NCBI GenBank assembly: GCA_018398585.1
Contig: JAGTTD010000016.1
Location: 20,879,212 to 20,943,211, forward strand
Source: Simmondsia chinensis
Taxonomy: Eukaryota; Streptophyta; Magnoliopsida; Caryophyllales; Simmondsiaceae
Reading direction: 5' to 3'
Length of the DNA: 64,000 bases
In this document: in pieces, positions 55,016 through 64,000 of the stretch
Position numbering within the stretch: position 1 is the stretch's first letter
Layout of the letters: each line of letters starts with the position of its first letter
Made by a program: the position numbers and the translations under genes
The notes under the pieces: model-generated
Told to the model about the DNA's origin: nothing
Databases searched by the model: none
The model's input: the letters and a program-made list of their open reading frames with translations, nothing else

Positions 55016-55966
55016 ATATGACTGCCACATTAATGTCGAACGATGCGCCCACATGAAACTAATAAAGTACTTATACAAGTACATCCACAAAGGGCATGAT
55101 CGAGCTGCCGCGGTCATTGAATACAACGGACGCACAGGATGTAACATTAACCAGATCGCACCACTCCAAGTCGATGAAATTAAATAGTACCTGGACTGTA
55201 GATATGTCTCATCGATAGAATCCTGCTAGAGAATATTTGAATTTGATATGCAACGCCAAAATCCATCCGTTGAAAGGCTACAACTCCATTTACCTGAACA
55301 ACAGAATGTCACATTCGGCCAAGATGATAACTTAGAAGAGGTGTTGAACGAAAATAGACACAAAGACACCATGTTAATGGCGTGGTTTACAGCTAACAGC
55401 GAGTACATGGAAGCCAGAAGATATACATACACTGAATTCCCTACATATTGGGTGTGGAATACAATGGCAAGACGATGGACAATAAGAAAACAACGGCTTT
55501 GCATCGGACGCTTGACTTATGCACACCCTAACTCAGGAGAAAGATTTTACCTTAGAATGTTGCTCAACGTTGTAAGAGGCGCAACATGTTACCAGGACAT
55601 AAGAACATTCAATGGCATAACATATCCAACGTTCAAAGCGGCATGTGTAGCTCATGGATTGCTAAATGACGAAAATGAATGGAACAACACACTAACTGAA
55701 GCTGCATCCTGGGCATCTGCAGCACAATTATAATGCCTATTTTGCTCCATACTAATGTTCGTGGAGGTTTCACATCCAGATCAAATATGGGAAAATCAAT
55801 GGGACAACCTAACGGATGATTATGAAAGGACACTGCAACATCACCTAAACAATCCCAGTTACCAGGTTACAGATGAACAACGTAAGCAATGGAGGATTGG
55901 CGAAATCGAACACAGTCTAAACAGAGCTGGACACTCACTCAAAGAATATCCTTCAATGCCATATCC
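55016..55966 (+). pseudogene. H3 Rep tyrosine motif and Rep-helicase linker
   Basis: CHINVERCAHMKLIKYLYKY followed by IHKGHD holds Rep motif 3 (two Tyr four residues apart, KYLYKY, at 55066-55083), intact. Stops follow: TAG near 55186, TAG for Trp near 55226, TAA at 55731. 55248-55733 reads TYTEFPTYWVWNTMARRWTI, IGRLTYAHPNSGERFYLRML, LNVVRGATCYQDIRTFNGIT. 55755-55966 gives VSHPDQIWENQWDNLTDDYE up to the LTR insertion. Confidence 0.86.
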
Positions 55967-56551
55967 TGTCACGATCCTTGACCGTGACCTTGTACCGAAC
56001 AACCAATTTTTGCTTTTATTATTTTGTATTGATTATATAATGTAAAATTGTAAAATTAGTTAAGTTTAAATTAGTTTAAATTTTGAAATTAGGCAATGGA
56101 GGGAGCCGGTTGGAGGGAAGAAGTAGGAGGCAAGGCTTAATTTAAATTAGTTTAAATTTTGAATTTAAAATTGTGATTAGGAGGGAAATGCCATTAGGGA
56201 GACCCTTAGGGTGGCCGGTCAACCCTCCCTCCAATTGCTTTATAAATACATGTGTCAAGTTTGTATTTTGGCAAGGAAGAAATGAAGTAAAAAAATTGAA
56301 TCAACTCTCTTCTCTTTTCCCTCTCTCTACCGTCACCCTTCTCTCTCTCTATCTCACTTCTAAACTCCTTCTCTTCATCTCCTCTTCTCCTAATTCTCTT
56401 CTTAATCCTCTACTTCTCCTCTCAATCTCTTCTAATCTCTCTTTCTCTCTCACTCTCTAAAGTCTATTTCTCTTCCTCCCTTAACCTCTATTTCACCATC
56501 ACGAGCTTAGGTTCGTGAATATCCCCATAACGAACATCAAGGTTCGTTACA
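55967..56551 (+). repeat. Element E 5' LTR
   Basis: TGTCACGATCC to TTCGTTACA. TATA box TTTATAAATACATG near 56240. A CT-rich tract (56310-56480) follows it. An inner inverted pair (GGTTCGTGAAT and CGAACATCAAGG) lies near the end. Confidence 0.93.
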
Positions 56552-56569
56552 ATTGGTATCAGAGCTACG
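56552..56569 (+). other. Element E primer-binding site
   Basis: TTGGTATCAGAGCTACG immediately after the LTR: initiator tRNA-Met complement, perfect over TGGTATCAGAGC. Confidence 0.93.
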
Positions 56570-56660
56570 TTTCGAACAAGTCGGGCAAAATCGTGAGGTT
56601 CGGTGCTGCTGTTACTTAGCTGAACCGAAACTCTATTAAAAAAAAAAAAATCAAATCAAT

Positions 56661-57431
56661 TTGCTGCGTCTGAAATCCAGAAAAAAAAAACAGAAAAAAA
56701 AGAGAGAATTTATCACGGAATGCATGTCGTCAACCGCTTTCACCGAAATGAGGGCGGACATGGCGGACATAAGGGCAGACATTAGGGCCCTAACCGATGT
56801 CATTAATTGGTTAGTCAAGGCTCACAAAGCTGAGACTGTGGCACCATCCATGGTTGCCCAGGACACCGCCACACCCGAAAGGTCCGGCACCTGTTCAAGA
56901 GCCGAAGATGGGATCCATCCGCCACCGGGTGATGAAGAACAAGGTACAAGGGAGGAGGTTGATATCATTGAACCGATTGAACCACCGCTTGATGAGCCAC
57001 CCCTTGTTAAGCAAAACCTTGTCACGCCGACCATTGTTGATTCACACGCCACCGGAGTCCCGTACGAGCTAGAACCGGAGAAGGAAGGGACAATGGAACT
57101 TCAAGGACCCCAAAGCGTCACCCTAAGTTATGAACCAAAACAACCGGGTTTTGATTCACGTGGCGCCAAGAAGAGGATTGCGCATCCACCAAAGGAGGGG
57201 ACCGGACCGATCAAGAAAAGGAGAAGAAAGGTTCGGGCATGGGGACCCTTTCCAAGAACAGGGGTTGGCACTAACCGCCCAACCCACGAACACCGAATTT
57301 TACAAAGGAACCCTGACGACGAGAATTATCCCTATGACCCGGGGGGGGAACCGAAGGCTAGAGGTTGCACACATGACACATCCTTGAGGACAAGGATGTT
57401 TTCAAGGGGAAGGGTTTGTCACGATCCTTGA
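56661..57431 (+). CDS. Element E gag-like ORF (256 codons)
   Basis: Start at 56661 or, more plausibly, at 56724 (MSSTAFTEMRADMADIRADI), since the codons before it are Lys-rich read from A-runs. Residues from there form a predicted coiled coil (MRADMADIRADIRALTDVIN), as at the start of many plant gypsy gag proteins. The middle is Pro/Glu-rich and acidic; a basic stretch IKKRRRKVRAW could act in nuclear entry or RNA binding. The end SLRTRMFSRGRV resembles the last residues of gypsy polyproteins, just before the polypurine tract, and the frame runs a few codons into the LTR. No Retrotrans_gag core, zinc knuckle or catalytic site is seen. I infer a deletion derivative of a gypsy element. Confidence 0.7.
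   Translation: MLRLKSRKKKQKKKREFITECMSSTAFTEMRADMADIRADIRALTDVINWLVKAHKAETVAPSMVAQDTATPERSGTCSRAEDGIHPPPGDEEQGTREEVDIIEPIEPPLDEPPLVKQNLVTPTIVDSHATGVPYELEPEKEGTMELQGPQSVTLSYEPKQPGFDSRGAKKRIAHPPKEGTGPIKKRRRKVRAWGPFPRTGVGTNRPTHEHRILQRNPDDENYPYDPGGEPKARGCTHDTSLRTRMFSRGRVCHDP
57398..57416 (+). other. Element E polypurine tract
   Basis: AAGGGGAAGGGTT abuts the TGTCACG start of the 3' LTR. Confidence 0.88.
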
Positions 57432-58001
57432 CCGTGACCTTGTACCGAACAACCAATTTTTGCTTTTATTATTTTGTATCGATTATATAATGTAAAATTG
57501 TAAAATTAGTTAAGTTTAAATTAGTTTAAATTTTGAAATTAGGCAATGGAGGGAGCCGGTTGGAGGGAAGAAGTAGGAGGCAAGGCTTAATTTAAATTAG
57601 TTTAAATTTTGAATTTGAAATTGTGATTAGGAGGGAAATGCAATTAGGGAGACCCTTAGGGTGGCCGGTCAACCCTCCCTCCAATTGCTTTATAAATACA
57701 TGTGTCAAGTTTGTATTTTGGCAAGGAAGAAATGAAGTAAAAAAATTGAATCAACTCTCTTCTCTTTTCCCTCTCTCTACCGTCACCCTTCTCTCTCTCT
57801 ATCTCACTTCTAAACTCCTTCTCTTCATCTCCTCTTCTCCTAATTCTCTTCTTAATCCTCTACTTCTCCTCTCAATCTCTTCTAATCTCTCTTTCTCTCT
57901 CACTCTCTAAAGTCTATTTCTCTTCCTCCCTTAACCTCTATTTCACCATCACGAGCTTAGGTTCGTGAATATCCCCATAACGAACATCAAGGTTCGTTAC
58001 A
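57417..58001 (+). repeat. Element E 3' LTR
   Basis: 585 bp, identical to the 5' LTR except T/C, A/G and C/A changes (positions 57480, 57617 and 57642). Confidence 0.93.
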
Positions 58002-58006
58002 TATCC

Positions 58007-59510
58007 TATATAGGCTTCGATACCAACTTTGATGAGTCGTTTGTTTGTAGAATATCAAAACTTTGACCCGCCAGAAGAAATAAAACAGTTTGAGTCCCTA
58101 TTTCATAACCTCAACATGGATCAAAAGCGAGCATACGACCAAATTATTCAAGCGTATGAACGGGGTGAACGAGGAATCTTTTTTGTTTATGGCAGTGGCG
58201 GCACAGGGAAGACATATTTGTGGAAGACTTTGATAGCTAAGTTTCGAAGTCAAAAATTGACCGTCCTACCAGTGGCGTCGTCCGGAATAGCTGCACTTCT
58301 TATTCCAACAGCAAAAACTGCACATGCCATGTTTAAAATACCACTACAAACTGATGAAACAATATTGTGTGCAATTTCTAAGAGGTCGGATTTAGCAACA
58401 CTAATTAGGGACACGACTTTTATTATATGGGATGAGGCACCTATGACAAACAGACACGTGTTTGAAACTGTGGATAGAACTATACGCGATATTTGTGACA
58501 AAGATGTGGTCTTTGGAGGAAAGTTGGTTGCACTAGGAGGGGATTTTAGACAAATTCTACCCGTAGTGCATAAAGGCATGCGAGAAGACATTGTCGCAGC
58601 AACAGTGCACAAAGCATGTTTTTGGAAAAAAGTAATAATTCTACCTCTACGGACAAATATGCGGCTAACGAGTAACAGTGGCATTGCAACCGGTAACACG
58701 TATATCGACTTTGCGGAATGGATAGTGCGCTTGGGAGAAGGAAGAATACAATGTACAACTCAATCAGAAGGAAGTGAGCCCAATTGGATAGAAACTCCTG
58801 CGCAATTTTTGATACACAATAACAACGAAGCAATAAATACATTGATCGACTTTGTCTACCCAGACTTAAACAACAACTGCAAACACATCACATACTTAAA
58901 CAGTCGTGCCATTTTAGCACCTACAAATAAGGATGTCGATGCAATGAACACAATATTGCTAAATATGCTTCCCGGAACTCCAACGTCGTATTTAAGTGCT
59001 GATACATTAATTACAGGAACTATCATACCAAATTCGGAGCAAACCCACCCACCAGAGATGCTCCATTCCCTACAGATATCGGGCATACCAAAACATAACC
59101 TGCAACTGAAGCTTGGGGCCCCTATAATGTTAATTAAGGCGAGAATTATAATAGGGAGAAACATTGGAGACACTGTTATGATACCTAGGATTGATATGAC
59201 CCCAACATTAGGCCGAAGTCATATTCCATTCAAACGAAGGCAATTCCCTTTTACATTGGCATTCGCGATGACAATAAATAAGAGTCAGGGCCAAACATTA
59301 AACAAAGTTGGCTTATACCTACCACAACCCGTTTTAAGCCATGGGCAGCTATATGTTGCGGTGTCATGCGTGACATCCCCATCCGGATTGAAAGTGCTCC
59401 TATGTAATAATGCAGACAAAGCACCAAACTATACAAAAAATATAGTGTATAATGAGATCTACCAAAGTGTATATGATGAAGAAAGTGAACGGTTTACACT
59501 ACAACGTTAG
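58007..59510 (+). pseudogene. H3 PIF1-type helicase domain
   Basis: The open part (58029-59510, 493 codons) is the SF1 helicase half of the Rep-helicase protein; it would unwind DNA 5' to 3' during rolling-circle transposition. Numbering from [10 protein letters not shown]: Walker A GSGGTGKT 55-62, Walker B IIWDEAPM 132-138, [11 protein letters not shown] 170-180, LRTNMRL 207-213, [14 protein letters not shown] 411-424. Two faults stand out. After GAPIMLIK (363-370) about 30 residues usual for the family (the RNxNxxxGLCNGT block) are missing. Motif VI reads YVAVSCVTS where the family has SR: the arginine finger is Cys (TGC, probably from CGC). The first Met is not a true start; the codons join upstream Rep sequence across element E. 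Despite the open frame I expect no helicase activity. Confidence 0.88.
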
Positions 59511-59751
59511 CAAATATTATGTTGAGGTAATATCAGTCATAATTCCTCATTGCTGTAATATTTTTTTTACTGTTCCTTCTCTACAATGTTGAAATCATAC
59601 ACTATTATAGTCTTGCATTCCAAAGCTTTTCAACAATGCTTGGTCCCTTTATATTATGTCATGTTAACGGTTTCGTCGGTTTACACTTTGCTACTCATTT
59701 TTAGTATGTATAAACAAATGATACACGATTGTTGCAGCAAACCAAACGCAT
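59511..59751 (+). other. Spacer between helicase and RPA-like gene
   Basis: AT-rich, no coding domain. It probably contains the helicase 3' end and RPA promoter or leader. Confidence 0.4.
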
Positions 59752-61885
59752 ATGCCAATTGCCCAAATCAACTGTACAACTTCTAAGGCCAACCTTCGTG
59801 CAAGACTTATGCGTGATCGAGGAATACATACAAAGAGGACACATAACAGAACTCAGAGATGGTGGCATATGATGTTCATGGGCTGTCAGGTACAAACTAC
59901 TATACTTAATGCTCAATGGAATACGCGTTTCATGCCATACTAACTATTACAAAATACACCATTGCGCAGCGCGACGTAATACAGGTTTCAATTGCAGATG
60001 TAAACATTGATAAATGGACATAAACATTTCAGTTAGGAAAGCCCTATTGGATGAAACACCTACAAGTTCTCCCTCACCATGGTACATCTACAACAGGACA
60101 TAATTACCAGCTATAATTTGTGAATGCAACAATAGTGCAGCAAATCCCGGACAAACAATGTCTTGACATTCCTTTTCAAAGGGGCCAATTAGTACCCTTT
60201 TCAAGTGTCCCGACACATCTAAATACTGCTGATGCTTTAGTCGGTAAGTCTTACTTATACAACAAACACATTGTGTAAAAAGTTCATTACGATATAAATA
60301 ATATCATGCCACCAATTTCAGATGTCATGGGAATGGTGATCGGTGTATCCCCTGTATCAACAACAACAAACACAAGAAACGATGTCCGAGAAGTCTTACT
60401 ATGTGACATGAGATAATCAGTAACTATATTACTATGTAGGAATTCTTAATGATATGGGATGATGGTGACAAGATTGACACGTTGTCGTCAATAACATTAA
60501 TAAATATAGGTTTCACACACTTCGTCTATCATTATGGGGAGCATTTGCTACAAATGAAGGAAATTACCTTTTCACACACATAGGAAGAGACAATATCCTA
60601 CTGGCATCGCAAGTAGCAATTAAGAAGTATCACGGTATGATTTAATATAATATGTTATTAAGTAAATGATTTCGATAGTACACTAAACTTACATATACAT
60701 GGCACTGTCAAACAGGCCCATCCACAACAACAACAACAAGATCGTGGCTCCTTATTAACCCCAATCATCCTGCTACAGAGGAATTTGAAGCATGGTAAGT
60801 TGTCCCCCTACATTACTAAAACATATTGTACCCATACTCGAAAATTAATACTCAATTTCGTTATATAACAGGTATGCAGAAAAAGAAGAACCGCAAAAAC
60901 GAATCAAATGGTTGCAACACGAACATCTGAACATCATCCAATCTGAGATATATTTCAAAGCGAAGAAAATCACAATATCAGAGTACACATTCAACCACAA
61001 CGTAAGCACATACTTAACAACAACCCTTATTTCCATCGCTACATAAATTAACGCTTCAATATATTAACAATTACAATAGAGCACTTATAAACTATGTATC
61101 GAATTTTTACAGGTCAAACATCTCAAATTATGTGCAAGGATTATAAGTGTGGACATGAGACACGGCACAACTTACGAAGCATGCCAAAAGTGTAAAAAGA
61201 AGGCGACTCCAGTCATGGGTACTTACCATTGCAGTAAGTGCCCCGACAATAATGTTGTTATGGAACAAAGGTACTAAATTTATTACACAAACCAACTGCG
61301 AACTTCAATAGTACTCACCACAACATGTCAAAAACCAGGTTGCGTATCAAGATCACCGTTCAGGATCGCGAACAGTCAAATATGACATTAACTATTTTCG
61401 AAAAACAAGCTGAATACTTAACCAAGAGTACAGCTGAACACTTTCATATGATCGCGTCACAGGTCAGCATGTAAAACATACACAATATCAAACATACTTT
61501 CTTTAATCTAATACCGTATTCATTCATACAGGAATTTGGACAATACTTGCTTTCTGCATATTTGGATGAGCTGGTAGGAACGAGTTGGATATTCATCCTC
61601 CAACCTCCAACACATAACAATAACATTGGAAACCCCAATGTAACATTCATCATAGAGGTCCATTGGGAAGAAGAATGCCACTATATGCGACAGTCATTCA
61701 CAACAAATACAATAGCATCACCGGCTCATACGTCTAGTACTGCTCAGGACATACGGTAAATAAAAACCCGAGTTTCAACGTTCCGAAAAATTAAGCATAA
61801 TTAATAACATTAGTAATTATGCATACTGATCGTGACATAATTCAATTGCAGGGGACCGACACATAGTGGGGAGCAAGCAAAATGA
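59752..61885 (+). pseudogene. H3 RPA70-like single-stranded DNA-binding gene, multi-exon
   Basis: Plant Helitrons often carry an RPA-like gene after the helicase. Likely exons: 59752-59889 (ARLMRDRGIHTKRTHNRTQR), 60033-60243 (FVNATIVQQIPDKQCLDIPF), 60322-60412 (DVMGMVIGVSPVS), 60510-60634 (LRLSLWGAFATNEGN), 60716-60794 (RSWLLINPNHPATEEFEAW), 60872-61001, 61113-61270, 61339-61462, 61532-61755 and 61852-61885 (TGA). From 60510 on, every junction has GT and AG and joins in frame. The exon at 61113-61270 has the zinc ribbon CQKCKKKATPVMGTYHCSKC of RPA70 C-terminal OB folds; 61532-61755 reads FGQYLLSAYLDELVGTSW. Faults: TAA near 60109 in exon 2, and a G-to-A change in the splice donor at 60413. 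The first exon assignment is uncertain. Confidence 0.75.
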
Positions 61886-62079
61886 ATGAAGACAGTACAA
61901 CAACATATCTTATAACATATTATGTACTTTTTGGGTGTTGCAAGCTTTGACAGGTACTACTTTGGGAATTTTGTAATTTTCACTATACTATGGCAAGTTC
62001 AGGAAGGAAAAAAAAAAAGAGCTGGGGTTATTTCAAGGCAAAAAATCACACGTATAAAAATATATTGACCAGTAAATAC
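61886..62079 (+). other. Non-coding 3' region of H3
   Basis: No coding sequence. An A10-type run lies near 62010. Confidence 0.45.
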
Positions 62080-62109
62080 CTGTCATGCATCGCACGGGAA
62101 CAAAACTAG
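62080..62109 (+). mobile_element. Helitron H3 3' terminus
   Basis: CCTGTCATGCATCGCACGGG (imperfect hairpin), then AACAAAA and CTAG before a T. It matches the H1 terminus at 39777-39802 closely (GTGCATCGCAC core), so H1 and H3 are related. Confidence 0.88.
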
Positions 62110-62319
62110 TATATATAATGGAGGAGTTGAACTCCTCCAAAACCCTCCCTAACCCCAATCCCTTTTTTTTTTTATTATAGATTTTTCATGTTTTTCTTAT
62201 TTCTCTTTTTCCCTTTTTTATAGATTTTTCCTTTTTCTTTATTTACCTTTTTTCTAATTCTTTTTAGAATTTTCTTTATTTATATATTAAACAACAACAA
62301 CTATATCTCAACGTATCAA

Positions 62320-63600
62320 AGGAATGGCAATGGGGGCGGGGCGGGTACGGCGTGTCCCTCAATACCCGTACCCGCCACCCAAATCCTACACCCGTACCCT
62401 CCCCATTACCCGTCACGGGTATGAAGTGCATATCCAACAATAATTAATCGAAAAATAGCACAACTATATCTCAACGTATCAAAGGGATGGCAATGGGCCG
62501 GGCCGGGTACGAGGTGCCTCCTACATACCCGTATCCGCCACCCAAATCCTATACCCGTACGCAACTCATTGCCCTAATGTGAGTACAAAACGATTATCTA
62601 TACCCGCTCATATTATTTATTTAATACTATTTTTAAAAACAAATTTAAAAACAAATTACTTTTTTATAACATGTACAAAATGATTATCTATACTCGCTTA
62701 TATTAGTTATTTAATACTGTTTTTAAAAACAAATTATTTTTTATAACATTGGTATATAATTTTGATTCTTGAATCTAAACACGTATTTTTTAATTTCAAG
62801 GTTAACTATGTACAGAATGAACCAATTATAGTGGGTATGGGTTGGGGCGGAGCGGGTATGAAGCGTGGCCAGGCCGATCCCCACTTATACCCGAGTCCGC
62901 CCCGTTTCAATTTGGTTTATAAGATCAACGCATTAGACAATAAACTAACCGTAACCGCCACCCAAATCCTATTCCCGTAGCTACCCCATTACCTGCCACT
63001 GGTATGAAGTGCATACCCAACAACAATTAATCTAAAAGTATCACAACTATATCTCAACGTATCAAATTGATGGCAATGGGGCGAGGCAAGTACAGGGTGC
63101 CTTCTCCATACCCATACCCGCCACCCAAATCCTATACCCATAACCACCCAAATCCTAATGTACGTACAAAATGATAATCTATACCCGCTCATATTATTTG
63201 TTTAATACTATTTTTAAAAATAATTTTTTGTTTTACCATTGATAAATAATTTGGATTATTGAATTTAAACCCTTATTTTTTAAATTTTAAGGTTAACTAT
63301 GTACAAAATGAGCCGGGTATGGTAGGTATGAGGCCGGGCGGGTCCCCACTTATACCTGTACCCGCCTCGTTTGACTTTAGTTTATAAGATCTACACACTA
63401 GACAACAAAAATAACCGCACCCGCCACCCAAATCATATTCCCGTACGCGGCCCATGACCTGCCACGTGTACGAAGTGCATACCTGTACCCGCCCCGCTTG
63501 TGACTAACCCGTACCCCTACCCGCCTCATTACCTGCGGGTATCCATTACCCACCCCGTACCTCTTTAATGTGCATACAGAATAGTTATCTATACCCACTC
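62320..63600. repeat. GGGTACGG/CCGTACCC palindromic repeat cluster
   Basis: At least three diverged units (starting near 62325, 62485 and 63065) each begin GATGGCAATGGGGCGGGG or a variant, contain CCCGCCACCCAAATCCTA, and alternate with AT-rich spacers (TTTAATACTATTTTTAAAAA). Inverse phrases (GGGCGGGT and ACCCGCC) allow long hairpins. Same family as the insert in LINE1 at 18365-18868; shorter versions sit in the H3 leader. Confidence 0.75.
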
Positions 63601-64000
63601 TTATCAGGTGGAGCCCATTGCTATCCCAATATCTCTTAGTCAAAAAATTACCCACCACCAACTTTTCTACCAAAATAAACCAGAGCGTTATACCATGCGC
63701 TACACTGAACCACCAATTCAATATCTTTTAAAATCAAATTCTTTGAGTTTAATTATTTTTGGGTTAGAAAAGTTATAGTTGGGTTATTTTAATAAAAACC
63801 CTAGCGCACTATGCCAAACGTACATTCGTGCATAAAGCAGTAAATTTTTCATTTAAGACTTTACTTATGTAATCCAAGAACAGGGCGTGGTTTAGACCTC
63901 CGACAACCCAAAAAAAAATAAATAAAGAGTTTTCGTATTTAGTCCACGAAGTGCGATATTTCGCGTGCCTACTGCAAGAAAGGGTTTATTTTAACCCGGT
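63601..64000. other. Unassigned sequence at window end
   Basis: No gene seen. The open frame 63398-63721 (minus) overlaps the palindromic repeats and has no family features. Confidence 0.4.

Larger units (their letters stand above)
55962..58006 (+). mobile_element. Element E: young gag-only LTR retrotransposon inserted in H3
   Basis: Two 585-bp LTRs (55967-56551 and 57417-58001) differ at three positions only. Perfect target duplication TATCC at 55962-55966 and 58002-58006. The internal region is 865 bp: primer site, one open frame of up to 256 codons, polypurine tract. No protease, RT or integrase, so it must use proteins from a partner element. Confidence 0.95.
47679..62109 (+). mobile_element. 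Helitron H3: decayed autonomous element with Rep, helicase and RPA-like genes
   Basis: 5' end TCTATACTATACTATAATA preceded by A (an alternative start TCCTTATC at 47673 would abut H2 directly). 3' end is a hairpin and CTAG before T. Inside, in plus-strand order: leader repeats, an N-terminal basic exon, Rep (HUH) exons, PIF1-type helicase split from Rep by LTR element E, and a downstream RPA70-like gene. About 12.4 kb without element E. Stops and a deletion show it is no longer autonomous. Confidence 0.85.
62110..64000 (+). mobile_element. Helitron H4, 5' part (runs off the window)
   Basis: TATATATAATGGAGGAGTTG directly follows the H3 end, and resembles the H3 start (TATAATATAATAGAGAAGTTG-type). 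ACCCTCCC, a T-run and TAGATTTTTC follow, in the same order as in H3. No gene is seen before 64000. Confidence 0.5.

Noticed and set aside
56173..56460. 95-codon open frames in both LTRs of element E (also 57623-57910)
   Set aside because: They lie inside the LTRs, over the promoter and CT-rich tract, and differ only because the LTRs are copies of each other.

Overview
The window looks like plant nuclear DNA, probably from a eudicot with a repeat-rich genome. It is AT-rich, uses GT-AG introns, and consists almost entirely of plant transposable elements: L1-type LINEs with a C-terminal RNase H domain, Ty1/copia, Ty3/gypsy, an Au-like SINE and Helitrons of the RPA-carrying plant type. I see no host protein-coding gene that I can defend and no tRNA, rRNA or CRISPR. 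Species cannot be named from sequence alone.

Layout. 1-1425: AT-rich flank with a decayed 1-kb inverted-repeat element and a poly-C tract. 1426-21500: one minus-strand LINE (LINE1) whose ORF2 carries about six head-to-tail copies of a 1.17-kb internal segment. It is split by a nest of LTR elements (6961-16863): element C, of which a 682-bp LTR and internal sequence with 178-bp tandem repeats survive, then copia A, then a complete copia B with two LTRs and a perfect 5-bp target duplication. 21531-26660: a minus-strand gypsy element with all domains but a truncated 5' LTR, joined to an Au-like SINE. 27740-28320: a plus-strand 5'-truncated LINE with poly-A tail. 28380-31250: a very decayed copia (D) split by a 1.3-kb unclassified insertion. 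33234-33842: a solo LTR with target duplication. 34690-39190: several minisatellite-like arrays (49 bp, about 63 bp and a looser AT-rich one).

39777-64000 appears to be a chain of plus-strand Helitrons lying end to start: H1 ends at 39802, H2 runs from about 39811 to 47672 and holds a nested LINE (LINE2), H3 runs from about 47679 to 62109, and H4 starts at about 62110. H3 is a decayed, once-autonomous element. It holds a Rep (HUH) domain, a PIF1-type helicase and a multi-exon RPA70-like gene with mostly intact splice sites. It was split recently by a 2.0-kb gag-only LTR element whose LTRs differ at 3 of 585 positions.

How the parts worked together. In H3, Rep would nick and join single strands, the helicase would unwind, and the RPA-like protein would bind single-stranded DNA during rolling-circle transposition. 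In the LTR elements Gag, protease, integrase and RT/RNase H form the usual set. In LINE2 endonuclease, RT and RNase H would act in target-primed reverse transcription. Nearly all are broken. In copia B and the gypsy the breaks are dominated by TAG codons where the family has Gln (CAG), as expected from deamination of methylated CHG sites. The best candidates for new biology are the LINE1 tandem amplification, the Helitron chain, and the gag-only LTR family.
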